Below are positions 1-11,100 of a DNA stretch of 64,000 nt, piece by piece. Each line of letters opens with the position of its first letter. Positions within the stretch are counted from its first letter, which is position 1. The translations under genes were made by a program, and so were the position numbers. Source of the DNA: Arthrobotrys musiformis (lineage: Eukaryota > Ascomycota > Orbiliomycetes > Orbiliales > Orbiliaceae). The stretch is from positions 248,001 to 312,000 of the forward strand of contig JAVHJL010000004.1 in NCBI GenBank assembly GCA_036971715.1. Direction: 5' to 3'. Below the pieces are notes generated by a model. That model was given only the letters and a program-made list of their open reading frames with translations, had not been told where the DNA came from and ran no database searches.

Positions 1-1442
1 TGTGCTCGATCCAGACCCTTCTTAGTGTCTTACTGTGGTAATGCTTGATCGTATCATATTTTGGTAAATTTTGCTCTCGCGGAAAGATAATGTAGAGGGT
101 TTCGAGAGGGAACATCCTTGGCATTATTGTCTCGAATGTCTCAGGCGAGCATGTCTCGATAAGCTGGAGGGACTTAAGATTCGGCATCTCCACACTGTTG
201 CAGATCGTTTGAAGAAGAGATTCGATTCGTGGGCAATGCTCCAAACGTAATGATCTGAGAATTTTGTAGTTAATCAAATTTCTGGCGCAATCATTTAGAA
301 GTCTACCAAGATTAGGGAACCCATAAACATAAAGATCTCGTAGTACGTTGAGCGAGGTTTCAATTTGGAGGAAAGTGTATGGGTTTGAGAACATATCCGG
401 ATAGCCTAAGAAACTTTTAAGCTGGCTGCCCAATGGGCATAGTATCGCTAGTGACTTGAGGGTTTCACCCTTGTCCTCGATAATAGTCCATACATCCCGA
501 ATATGGCTGAGATAGCACATGTCCGTGACGTATAGACACTCAAGATTCGGAAATATCCCTGGGATGAGTACTCTCTCGGAAGCTCCTTGCGACCAGAAGA
601 GGGAGGCTAAAGGTAGGCAAACTTTGCGTACAGCCGTCTGCTCTTGTAAGAACGGCTCCCCTGGAAAGTACTGGAGATAGTTGTCTATCCCCCAGCCATT
701 TATCCTGTGTGAACAAAGTCAGAACCCTACATTTCCTGACCTCATAAAGGCATGGGTAGATTGAAACTAACACAAAGGTATCTAACTGGTTTGGCTGGAG
801 CCTAAGAAGGAAATCTTTGAGCTTCACGGCCATGATTTCAGCCGTCACTGTTTGGCGGGACGGTCGTTCAGGGAAGGACGAGATGTACAAGCTTTTCATA
901 AGCCTGAGTTCATAGCTCGGTAGGGCGAGGAAATCATCGAATTCCATTTCCGGATGTGCATCTTTATCGAAATGTAACCTCACTTCACGATACAAATACT
1001 CAATCGCAATATCTTTGAATTGCTTGGAAGTCAAGCAAAGATTGTAGAGCGTGTTTTTGGCAGGAAGCAGCTGTTGATTTATCCACGGAAGGTAATAAGA
1101 AGAAGCCTAGCAATTAGTACATGGACTGACTTAAGATTTTCAACGTCTGAATTTTAAATCCGTATCGAAACCTTAGAGAAGGGTTGAGGTACCCAGGACG
1201 GTGACTGCTGACGTATTCATGAGCTTCTAACAATGAGTGGGATTGCAACATACGTATCGGAAGATCAAGTGGAGGATCTCTGGAGGTAGGACCGGGACAC
1301 AGGGGTGTATACGTAAGGACGCTAGCGCTAAGTCGATACCTTCCGCATCATCGCCTAGGCCTTCTTCCCCGAAAGGACCCGAACCATCATCGTCGACGGT
1401 GGGTAAAGACAAGGCCGGTTGGATTCGGGCGTTTGTAGACAT
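1..1442 (-). CDS. F-box / leucine-rich protein, partial (runs off left edge)
   Basis: Probable substrate-recognition subunit of an SCF ubiquitin ligase. I assemble join(1..704, 772..1106, 1254..1442) on the minus strand, about 409 residues, with the 3' end missing. Exon 1 ends in the start of an F-box (PVLPPEILHLIFRY, residues about 50-63) and exon 2 continues it through LYNLCLTSKQFKDIAIEYLY. Intron 1 (1107-1253) has a GTATGT donor and a CTAG acceptor in phase 0. Intron 2 (705-771) has a GTTAGT donor and a CACAG acceptor in phase 2. Exon 3 is one open frame to base 1 with leucine-rich-like segments (LRSLRLEHC, LKSLQLIET). The upstream in-frame codon at 1451 is GTG, so I take the ATG at 1442. 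Both intron positions and phases match the divergent gene at 3191. The target protein is unknown. Confidence 0.75.
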
Positions 1443-3190
1443 CGCGTGCACATGTGCGCACTACGTACGTGGCACCTAACTAGATTGGCCCACGGGTGTT
1501 AGACCTTTCGCCTACCACTAGTACTAGCTATAGGCAAGTTCGAAGCAGAGTGCCTTAGGATAGCTGAATAATATTGAAAGAAAGTAGACACTTGGAAGAT
1601 ATCTCGGTTGGCCTTGTATCTACGGGGTTCATGTTGGTCACGCCGGTCGGAAGGGGTTCGATTCAATTAATTCCATGCGGTCTAGATTTGGCGGTTGGCC
1701 GCCCCTTGCCTCATGTCTGGAGGACAACACAGAAAATACCACACGGGTCGCCGTCCTGCTCCGAGCGCTTCTGCCTGGAACCCAGATGTAAGCCTTGCCT
1801 AGAGTCGGCGAAATTCAATTGCTGGTATTGAGCGCAATATTGGAAGAAGCCTTCAAAAGATTCCCTATATGTGTACTTACATTATAGAGCCAAACCTTAT
1901 GAGCAGCTGAAATGCGGTACCCTCCATAAATTTAACTTTCCCAGCAGTATTATTTAGACTGGCGAGCTGGGTGCAGGCCCCGAAAAGTCTTTCTAGTACT
2001 GCAGTATCATATTGACTTGCAACAGTAGGTGCCTACGGCACCACTGAAACCCGACTGCCCGGCCCTCATTATTAATTATTAGTAGTTACATAAGTCAGAA
2101 TATAGGTATTAGTTATTCAAGGCTTAAGTTTAAGCCTATATATATATTCTAATAAATATATTTATATTTTATTTTATGTTCTAACATTGCAACCCACCTG
2201 CCAACTGACCTATTAACCGGCCTACCTACTAGCTTACTAATTGGCCTATTTATCAGCTTACTTACCAGCTTACCTACCTACCAACTTATTTACCTACTAC
2301 CCTACTAACCAGCCTACTTATTGGTTTGCTTCTAGCCTGTTTATTAGCCTATTTACTAGCCGGCCTATTTACCAACCTGCTTATCTACTAGCTTATTTAC
2401 CAGCCTATATTTATATATAGGCCTATTTAGCTACCTACTTACCATTCTAATAAATCCAAAGCTATTCAAAACATAGAATTTTTTAGAAAAAACAATACAT
2501 TTTGGTACCCTGCCCCCCCAGGGGGGATTTACCTAAGTACATAAAGGCCCCGACTTGCAGTCGGGCAAATTGAAATTGAAATTGAAACTGAGCGTACTGT
2601 ACTTTGCCCCGCATCCAAGATCCGATTTCAAATTTTACATTTAAAAGGGGGGTTATAAAGGCCTATGTCACCAGAATGAGATGCCTTTTCAAGGCTAATT
2701 ACATTAATTAACTTTCCGCCAATGTCACACTCACAAAAACCCTCAACTTACATGATTATATAGACATACTCGTTAGTATAATGCCTAGCAAAGATTTTAT
2801 GATTTTGTTAGTGAACGGCGGTATATAGCCTTAGGCTTGTGTATTCCCTGAGTAACTTTTCTTGATGTTAGCTTTGGCTGTGTGTAACTAATGCTTATGA
2901 AGAATTTGGGACCGAGAATTATAAATCTATATTTTAAAAGGGCGCCTGTATAAATCGGGCTACATTTCGAGTCTCATGCGAGGCGACAGGCACTTAGTCA
3001 AACAACATTTTCTCACATTGTTGAATAACCGAATCTTACACAAACTTTCGGAACAGCCGCAAGACTACGAAGGCCATTTGGGATACTTCTTTTGAAGGAA
3101 AAAGAAGAAGAAGAAGAAACCGTATGAAGGGTAATCGATGTACAACCGTGAAGCTGCAACATCCTCTGCTCATTAAGGTCTAGATCACGA
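1443..3190. other. Intergenic region between two divergent F-box paralogues
   Basis: This 1.7 kb stretch is the shared 5' region of the two divergent F-box genes. Its left part is of mixed composition. From about 2080 it becomes AT-rich and holds a degenerate CTAC/TTAC repeat (2186-2455), then a short homopolymer inverted pair (CCCCCC-A-GGGGGG near 2513-2526) and an ATTGAA run near 2568-2590. The short ORFs here have no recognisable domain and I do not call them. Confidence 0.6.
2186..2455. repeat. Degenerate CTAC/TTACC-rich tandem repeat
   Basis: About 270 bases consist almost only of variants of short units such as CCTACTTACCAG, CCTATTTACTAG and CCTACCTACTAGC, each about 10-14 nt long, with a strong C/T versus A bias on this strand. 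The array is imperfect and no two long copies are identical, so it resembles an old minisatellite. It lies midway between two divergent paralogous genes and has no open reading frame of interest. Confidence 0.6.
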
Positions 3191-5150
3191 ATGGATGCGC
3201 GAAATTGCAACACCCTTCAGCTGAGTGGGAGTGCTGTACATGAAGACGCGTCACCGGCCTCATCAACGCGTTGCTACCTCCTAAGCATCCCACTCGAGAT
3301 ACTCCGGTGTATTCTTGAATTTGTGAGTTCAAATCCTGAACCTAATTATTCTTGGCTACGCGCGAGGGCTTGTAGCTCCCTAACAGCATGAAAAGGGTTA
3401 CTTTGCCCTGGTCTCGCCGGCCAGCCACACGAAAGCTTTGCCCTTAAATCCCCAGAGTTAATTACGTTAACGGGTCGGTATAGGCTCTTCTGACGGGGGA
3501 ATTGCCCAAATTAGCGGTGACATGCCGGGTGCTAAACCTGCTGGCTACGGAAATTTTGTACAGGACAGTCAACATCAACACGAGCTTCAGTGGATTCTTT
3601 ATAAACCAAATCGAAAGCCTCCTTTCCGTAAACCACCCCGGCCTCCAATTGATCAAGAGGCTTATGATCCAGGACCTCTATAACAGTAGCGACCATGACC
3701 GTCCTGAAGGTCTACATCCGGACGAACTTGCCCGTCTTGGTCGACCTGTCATGGAGATGCACCTGAGGCTTCTTCTGCGACGTCTTAAGCCGGGGCAATT
3801 AAGGGAATTCCAGTAGGCTCCATCCTAGCTATGAAACAATTTTGGGACTTGTGTTATATATTAAACAAAAACTGAATTAGTATCCTCACACATCGGGAGG
3901 GCGCATTGAAGAATATTCCAAGAGACCTTCTCGACCAATTGGCACAAGTCAAACATCTCAGCTTATCTGCAGAAATATTCGGAGAGTGTGATTGGATGAC
4001 GTATTCTGAGACTGGATTTCGGGAAGTCGAGTCGCTCCGCCTAACTAATATTTGCAGGCTAGATGATTTCGTCTTACTGTGGAAGTTTCTCGAGAAAAAT
4101 TCTAGCTCCTTGGATAAGCTGTATATAAGCGGTATTTATCGACATACCGAAATCACATGGGATTTGGCCTCGTTGGTGAACGAAGACCCAGTATTTCGTA
4201 CAAATCTCAGCGATATCCTCCCAAAGCTCCAAAATATGAGAACCGATCTTCATCTCGCTAACCTACGTTGCCTGCGTATCCGAAGAATTGCAAGCTTGCA
4301 AATCCTTCGAGAAGTCTCCTGCAATCATGTTTTCAATCTCCAAAACCTACAGATGCTTCGTCTGGACTCCTGCCTGGACGCCGATTCGTTTATCCTGGAA
4401 ATAGCGAGGGGTAAACAGGCTCCCAACCTTCGGTCCTTACAATTGTTTGACAGCTGTCACTCCGATACACTCCGCGAAGCTATCCCAATGATGCAGCCAT
4501 TGGAAACTTTGTATTTATGCCCGTCCTACCCTCCTCGTGGGTCCCCGAAACCGCTGTCATTAAATATTTTAGACAACCACAAAGGTAGTTTAAGACGGAT
4601 TCGGATTGAAGATCATCAATTCCCCATTCTGGCCCCCAATATTGGTGCTGCGGGCTCGAGGGTAGACCTCAGCGTCTTCCTGAAGGTTGAAGAGATTGCG
4701 ATAGTCATTGGCAAAATAAGCCGTCTTGACTGTGTCAGTACACCGAATCACGGCTCCATCCATGATAGGGTTTACAAGCTAACTTGCGAACAGGTGAAAT
4801 TCCCAGTTACCATGCGACTCCTGCGTATCCTCGATCTACCTTATACGTATGAGACTAACGATATTTTGGGCTACGTTTTACTAGCAGCTAAGAATCATGT
4901 TGCTCATTCAAACGGGCGGAAGCCCGCGCTTTCGGTCGTTTCAGTAGGCTCTTACCGCCACTATATCGATATACAGGAGTGCGCGGATGCCGACGATCGC
5001 CTCGAGCTACTGGTAGGGTACGAAAGGGACGAAGGGATGGGGTGGAATCCGGTCTTGACAGAAGTGGAGACGAAGGCGTTGGAAGAGAAACACCCAGAAT
5101 TTGATATCGTGCATGAAGAGGCGCCGGAAGGAGTGTGGCAACCAGTGTAG
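3191..5150 (+). CDS. F-box / leucine-rich protein
   Basis: Probable F-box adaptor of an SCF ubiquitin ligase, paralogue of the divergent gene on the left. I assemble join(3191..3322, 3484..3812, 3881..5150), giving 576 residues. The F-box begins LLSIPLEILRCILEF in exon 1 and continues in exon 2 (LPKLAVTCRVLNLLATEILY). Intron 1 (3323-3483) has a GTGAGT donor and a GGTATAG acceptor in phase 0. Intron 2 (3813-3880) has a weaker GTAGGC donor and an ATTAG acceptor in phase 2. Exon 3 carries repeated leucine-rich segments (LHLANLRCLRIRRI, LQNLQMLRLDSC, LRSLQLFDSC). Splice positions and phases agree with the left paralogue, which supports the model although the second donor is non-consensus. The ligand is unknown. 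Confidence 0.78.
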
Positions 5151-5571
5151 CACCCATCTATTTTCCGACGGGCTGAGATGTATATAGATGCTAGGCGCTG
5201 CAATTAATCAATGAATATGTACCACCCAGTCTCGACATGTCAACACTAGACAACATCGTATCACTCTGTAGCTCTGGACATATCTGGTGTCGCTGCTAGC
5301 GCCGATTGTGCGTTGGAGGTTGAAAATTACAACAAGTTTAGTCAGCTGCGTGCGGCTGAGTGGATTGGCATCTTGATGCTCGACAAGGATTTGTGAAACT
5401 AGTCTCTCTTCAAATGTTCCAACGCGTTGACGTATTCTATAGATCTCAAGCTATAAAGTTGCTAGTTAAGCTTTGGAGGGTGCCTCTTTCTTTTTTTTAT
5501 TTTCATTTAGTATACTCAAGCGAACGCTGTGAAGCACCATCCAGGCCTCCGCACGTGCACTGGTTCTCAAA
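5151..5571. other. Spacer between two plus-strand F-box genes
   Basis: The 421-base gap holds the 3' flank of the left gene and the promoter of the right one. A TATAAAG stands at 5452-5458, about 115 bases before the ATG at 5572, followed by a T-rich tract near 5487-5513. Confidence 0.5.
5452..5458 (+). promoter_or_regulatory. Possible TATA box of F-box gene 5572
   Basis: TATAAAG lies about 115 bases upstream of the ATG and is followed by a pyrimidine tract typical of fungal 5' leaders. This is inference from position only. Confidence 0.35.
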
Positions 5572-6543
5572 ATGGAAGCTCCTTCGTTGGTAGTGGACAA
5601 TCATGAGAAAGATTTCATTTGGGCCAATCTATCCTTGGATGTATCTTACATGATTTTTGACGAACTTGAATGGCCGACCCATTGGATATGCAGACAAGTA
5701 TGTCGTTCGTGGCGCACCTATTTCGATCACCCCAGACAAGTCGCTAAACGGTATAGCTCGCCCGTAATCACCAAAAGGGCTATTCATAAAACCCGAGAGC
5801 TCGACGGCAGCGTGACCACACGAATATTGGAGCTACCCATGCCGACGAGAAACAGCCCGAAGAAGGTCCATCGTATACTTACAGGCCCTGTAATTGCGTT
5901 CTTCATATCTCGAGACCCGAATACACTAGACACCAAGTTTGAAAGGAATTGCTTCTTTTTACAGGAAGGGAGATCTTTCTATCGATCTATGGCACGCACT
6001 ACAGATATGGACCTCAGAGGATATTTCCCTCGTGTCGTTGAAGGGGAAATAACAACGATGGAATTTAACCCAGAGTACGATGAAGTGGATAGCGACAGCG
6101 AAAGGGACGGAATTGATGAATTCATATCACAGCCGATTGGACCCTGGTGTTTCAGGATGCCTTGCGTTCCATTTGCTGATGAGGCTGTGGTGCCTGAGTA
6201 TTCTTTACCGGTTCAGTTTGCGCCTCGTTTTGTATCCACAACTGATTTCAAAATTCCTGGACTGGTGCAACGCTACCTCGATGAAAATTTAAACAAGCTT
6301 TCTCAGTCTCCAACGGTCGGCGAATTTGTGTTTGGGATTTGCAAAGTCATTGCTGACTATTTTCGGACCGTTGAGACATCTTCCATTGACGGCACGGGGG
6401 TTTTTGTATCCTTTAGGGGTGTTATGAATGTTCATGATTCTTCGCCCAATTTTCTCGGTATTGACATCTCGGTTGAAGACTCCTGTACTTGGGTCGAAGG
6501 GCAGGATAACGGGGGAAAAGATGTCTCAAATTTTGATCAATGA
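5572..6543 (+). CDS. F-box domain protein, single exon
   Basis: This intronless gene of 323 residues has an F-box at residues about 15-60: an aliphatic first helix (LSLDVSYMIFDEL) followed by the diagnostic QVCRSWRTYF segment. The rest has no recognised domain. It includes an acidic stretch (YDEVDSDSERDGIDE, residues about 164-178) and a C-terminal part rich in hydrophobic strands. The architecture, F-box directly followed by an unknown 230-residue region, and the pattern ExxxWPTHxxCRQVCRSWRxYF resemble the gene at 10240-11100 (LHWTQHHTASQVCKLWRKYL), so the two are probably distant paralogues. It probably links an unknown target to Skp1. The start is the first ATG after a pyrimidine-rich leader. 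Confidence 0.75.
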   Translation: MEAPSLVVDNHEKDFIWANLSLDVSYMIFDELEWPTHWICRQVCRSWRTYFDHPRQVAKRYSSPVITKRAIHKTRELDGSVTTRILELPMPTRNSPKKVHRILTGPVIAFFISRDPNTLDTKFERNCFFLQEGRSFYRSMARTTDMDLRGYFPRVVEGEITTMEFNPEYDEVDSDSERDGIDEFISQPIGPWCFRMPCVPFADEAVVPEYSLPVQFAPRFVSTTDFKIPGLVQRYLDENLNKLSQSPTVGEFVFGICKVIADYFRTVETSSIDGTGVFVSFRGVMNVHDSSPNFLGIDISVEDSCTWVEGQDNGGKDVSNFDQ

Positions 6544-6892
6544 ACTTGGGTGGCGAGAGATCTATCTCCTCAGATCTATCCATCTATATAAGACGATACA
6601 TTAGTGTGATCATATGATTCCATATATATATACTTATATATTAATTATACCCGATAATACAGCAAAATATGATACCAATATATATAATAGAAGCAGATTA
6701 GTCTCAAAGAAACCCATGATATCCATTTTTATAGATTTAGCACGCTAGCAATAAGTGTACGATTGATGCAATGAAAAAAAAAGCCCATACGATACTCAAA
6801 GAGACCGACTCCAACCCCTCTTAATTTTGGAACGCTCCGCCCATGCAAACGTCTTCAAAACAACCAAACTCCGACATGCTTTTGTTTCTAGA
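6544..6892. other. AT-rich spacer between convergent genes
   Basis: These 349 bases separate the 3' ends of the F-box gene (+) and the CFEM gene (-). They contain TA-rich runs (TATATATATACTTATATATTAA near 6624-6645) and must hold both transcript ends. No gene is seen. Confidence 0.5.
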
Positions 6893-8044
6893 TTAAAAAA
6901 CAAATAATACCGCAAGGAGACACAAAATAAAGGAATTGAAACTGGTTTGGCTAAACATATTTACTACACTGGCGGAAGCGGAGGATGGCTCATCCGCCGT
7001 TGGCGTAGGGGGGGCGGATGTGCTTCTTAGAGCGGTTGTAGCTGGTGACCGTGTGTTCCTCGAGGTCGAGTCTATAGTTTGGATCACCACTAATTCAGTG
7101 TTGGAATCTTCTACCTTGGACCTGCTTTCTACGGTGAATAAGCCAGATGATGTCGCAGGTCTAATACTTTGTTCTGGTGTCAAACTATCTGGCCTTGGTG
7201 ACTCCGAGGGCTTAATTTGCGTAGATGAAACAGAGGGCTCTGAAATCGATAAGGCTGTCTCCTCTCCTTGAGTTGGCGAAGTGGTAGACACTACAACCAG
7301 AGTAGTTGGTTCGACTAGGACTAGAACCGGGTTTTCAGTCTGGGATGTTGGCTCAACTGTGAGCGTGCTCTCAGAAATTGGAGGTGACTCTGTTGTAGTA
7401 ACCGCGGAGATTGAAGGAACCACAGTTTGGACCAAGGCGGCGGAGGGAGTTGGCTCCAAGTCTGGAGCGGGAGTCGGCTCTACAGGAGCCGTTGAAGTGG
7501 AGACGGATGTGCCATCGTCACCATCACCGCCCCCACCACTCGCGGACTTTCCGAATCCAAGACCAAGTCGCTGGGCAGAATTAACGCCAGCTCTATTGCA
7601 GAATTCGAGGCCATAGCTCAACAGTGCTATTTTTATCACACATGCTTGTCAGCTTTCGCTCTTAGGTATTATACAGCTATAGTTCGCAGATGGAGGGATA
7701 CGACATACCGGAAACGTCTACGTATCCACAATTGATCAAAACACATGGGAGTAACGACTCGTAAAAGGCCTGGCTATCACAGATACAAGATGCGTCCACC
7801 GGTTGCAATTGGCATCCAGTCGCCCCGATAGCAGGAGGAAGACAAGCTTGCTGCATCGGATAAAAGGAAGAATTTCGTCGTTAGTCATGGCCTTTTCGTT
7901 TTCCCCCTTCAAGTTTATTAGGCAGGTGATTCGAGGGATACATACTATGCATGCTGGTGGTTCTGCTCTCGCCAAAACCAGACCCCTCGCCGACGCCACT
8001 TTGAGCACGAATAAAGAAATATTAAGCCGCGATACGAAACGCAT
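6893..8044 (-). CDS. CFEM-domain GPI-anchored cell-surface protein
   Basis: I assemble join(6893..7626, 7709..7850, 7946..8044) on the minus strand, 324 residues. A signal peptide (residues 1-27, ending VLARA) is followed by a CFEM domain with exactly eight cysteines (32, 36, 46, 55, 57, 69, 74, 90). The family's haem-ligand aspartate is present in the D-x-x-C-x-C context (Asp52). The remainder is Ser/Thr/Pro-rich and ends in a hydrophobic tail (FILCLLAVLFVF) typical of a GPI-addition signal. Intron 1 (7851-7945) and intron 2 (7627-7708) both have GTATGT donors. For intron 2 I chose the AAAATAG acceptor because it gives the usual Asp-to-last-Cys spacing of CFEM. Family members act in haem/iron capture, wall integrity or host interaction. 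Which role applies here cannot be read from sequence. Confidence 0.85.
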
Positions 8045-10239
8045 TTCTCGTTTGATATACCGTCGACAAGGGAATATCAAATGTCGGCGTCAAAAGTGAG
8101 GTCAAGGAGCAATATACGAACACAAGACTTAGAGCTCTTGAAAGGATTAAGAGGGCAATAAAAAAATATTCCTTGTCGCACATCCCTCCTTGCGCCGGGG
8201 ATTTTCCCCATCGTGACGATTATATATTGCAGCGTCTGTGCCAAAAAGTGGGCACAACCCCAGACCGGTCAGGAGAAGAAGAAAAAAAAATATAAAACCT
8301 GAAAAAGAGTTATCAGACGAAAAGCAGAGACATTCGGGACATTTTCCCCTCTGTTAAGCCCCGTGAGTCTTTTTTTCCCTCTCTTTCGTCAGCCCAAGAA
8401 TGCGGTGAACCTTGTCGAATGATATGGTCATGCGGTTCGGAGACACACATACCAGAGCTTTAGCTCTCGCAACTCGAGGTAAGGGTACCCATAGCTCCAG
8501 CGAGCTGTAGAGGGGTATGCGGTCAAGGTTGAGCTGCATCCTGCGACCTTGTGAGCATAAGAGATTTCGTCCCGCCCCCTGCAGTCCTGGCAAGCCTCGC
8601 TATGGAGATCTTATTGTTCTGGCTCGACCAAGCTTAATGAGATATCGATAATGGAGGGGTCGCCCCACTTCTAGCGTGCCGTGCACACCATTAGTCTAAG
8701 CGAGTATAGCTGCCAAGGAGCTAGTAAGACCTATCAGCTGCCTAAGCTTACAGGACGGGAGGAGTCAAAACTTCAATGTTTACGTCAGAATTTAGATATC
8801 TACGATGGCACAGACGTGAGACGGGAAAGCCGGGCTTGGGTTTTACGTTTGTTCGGTTTTTGGGAATCGAAGCCGTTGAAGAGGGTTCACAATTCCCGGG
8901 TTTCCCTCGTGCCAAACAAGGTTGAACGTTGATTGAAGGAGGGAGCAAACTAATTCATGTCGAGTTCGCATGTTTCTGCCCAAAGAACGGACGAAATGCA
9001 CTGCACGTCATACAGGGAACAGGGGATATTTGGGGTGCATGCATACCAAAAGCCAGCGATTTCTTAGCTATGATCGAGCTGAAATACGAAAATCTCCTCT
9101 CGCCTGAATTAACTTGACTCTAAGCGCTTTCGTCTCGACCCCGGCCTGGCCTGGGCCGGCGCCCGCTTTTATATAACGTTACTACGTACTCGAAAGCCAA
9201 CCGGCTTAAAAGCTTATATTAAACTCATATTGCGCAAAAAATCTTGAATTTGGCCTGCTAGCCCCTAATTAAAAGCGGAATATCTGTTCTGTACGATGCA
9301 TACTGAGCATACACATAGGTCGAAACGAAGTCTCGGAGATATAGTGGGGAAACGGCAGGTGTTTACCGTCGAAACAATACGCTAATGCACCCCGACTCGA
9401 GCTCGAGACACTGAATTTTGCGACGTCAATGCAACACAAATTGCGGTGCATTCAGCCGACATTTGAAGTCAGTGCAGAGCTCGAGCTCTAACTATCACGC
9501 AACTCGTAAGTCAAACCCACAAGTCAAAATTGGTTGTCATGATACAATTTAAGGAGTAAAATGTTCGACCTTCTTCAATTATTGGATTGGCGTTGAAAAA
9601 TATTATGAGGCTGAATTATCAGCCGCCTTGTTAATATGTATTATCGTATTCCGATACTTAGATCTTGATAAGATATAGGGATAGGGGCGATACAGCCACT
9701 CTGTCGGCTCGATATACTCCACTACTGGCGATCTGTGCGGGTGTCAAAGCCCATGAAACAAATCCCAAGACCTGAACCTAGCGGCCCGTGCCGTGACTGC
9801 ATACATCCTCGTTGTGGCATGCGTCTGCATGGACAGGCAAACAACAGTAAACATACTGTCAATCGTCATGAACGTGGTCAAATCCTCTATAGGTGTACGG
9901 CCGCGCTCCTTAGGCGGGTAGGAGCCATACGAAAATTTTGTGCGACCCATGATATGCCAGATAACGACAGCGTTTCGTTGTAAAGGCGGTGATATATGAT
10001 ATAACTGCATGTGCCAAAAGTAGCGGCTTTATACAACCAAATTCTTGCGGCATATATATTCTACACTGGATTAATTATAAATCGACCGGCCGCTTGAGTG
10101 GTATATATGCAATCGGCGCGCTTAGGTAACAAAATTATTAGAAGAGGCTAAATTTACAAAATTGCTTTCGCAAGGGCGAATGCAAGATCATCAAGAGACC
10201 ATTGTGACTATTAAATTTACAAGGGGGAAGAAAACTTTA
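8045..10239. other. Gene-poor intergenic region
   Basis: About 2.2 kb between two minus-strand genes. It starts with the CFEM gene's promoter (TATATAAT on the minus strand at 8219-8226). Short ORFs near 8681-9117 and 9735-9983 lack domains, splice-linked neighbours or biased composition, and I do not call them. Confidence 0.5.
8219..8226 (-). promoter_or_regulatory. Possible TATA box of the CFEM gene
   Basis: TATATAAT on the minus strand lies about 175 bases upstream of the CFEM start codon. The call rests on motif and distance. Confidence 0.35.
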
Positions 10240-11100
10240 TCACTTTCTCCAATCTTGTATCCCGTCCCGCTCCTTGACAGACTTCCAAACAGGCGTCGGC
10301 GCGACGCCAATGGATAGATACACTGTCCCAGTTTCTGAGAGTACAGGCTTTTTCAAAACTAGCACCAATGATGCTGGATCCCTCCAAAAACCCTTCACCT
10401 CTTCCAAAGCGGATCTCCGTACTAGCTCTAGCAAGTCCCTCACAGTGTACAATCCTCGCAAACCGATGGGAATATTTTTGTTCAACATAAATCGTAAATG
10501 TCCAATAAAATAGTCCAACGTTTTGTCCTCCGGGTACCTATACCTGAAGCAGTCGACTACAATACCTGTCATCTGTATTGGGAAAACTGGGTGATTGAGA
10601 TAAGAGAGATTGTTGATTCGGCGGTACGTTCCGTCAAATGTCATCCCCCCTAGAAAAAGCCTCCATTCTCTATTTCTATCTCCATCACTCTTTATGGAGT
10701 CAGCCATATAGCTAGGGAGGAATATGTCTCTCGGCCTCCCGAATCCTGCATCCTCGCCTGTAGGCGTTGTCTGGACACAAAATGTAATCCCCCCTCGATA
10801 AACCAATTCGTGGATAAAGATGAACCCGGGAGGATTATCTCGCATGCCAGAATATGATTGCGAGATATCAATGCGCCTGAATTGTGATGACAAGCTGTCG
10901 TGACGCTTTGGCGTTTTGGGAAATACCTGCGGCCATCGGTGATAGCAGACCGGTTTGGCATTGCGCTTGAGATATTTACGCCATAGTTTACACACTTGCG
11001 AGGCGGTATGATGTTGTGTCCAGTGAAGCTGGTCAAGTATTGAAAATTCGATTTCGATAGGTAGTCTGGCAAATGATAGCGTCCCTGTGTTTGGCACCAT
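10240..11100 (-). CDS. F-box domain protein, single exon
   Basis: This intronless gene of 286 residues starts at the ATG at 11100; the frame is open four codons further but begins there with TTG. The F-box is at residues about 10-52: LPIEIEFSILDQL, then QVCKLWRKYL. The body contains no recognised domain. Its general layout and F-box spacing resemble the plus-strand gene at 5572-6543, so I regard them as members of one lineage-expanded F-box family. The expected role is substrate selection for an SCF ubiquitin ligase. No target or regulation is evident. Confidence 0.72.
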   Translation of the reverse strand: MVPNTGTLSFARLPIEIEFSILDQLHWTQHHTASQVCKLWRKYLKRNAKPVCYHRWPQVFPKTPKRHDSLSSQFRRIDISQSYSGMRDNPPGFIFIHELVYRGGITFCVQTTPTGEDAGFGRPRDIFLPSYMADSIKSDGDRNREWRLFLGGMTFDGTYRRINNLSYLNHPVFPIQMTGIVVDCFRYRYPEDKTLDYFIGHLRFMLNKNIPIGLRGLYTVRDLLELVRRSALEEVKGFWRDPASLVLVLKKPVLSETGTVYLSIGVAPTPVWKSVKERDGIQDWRK

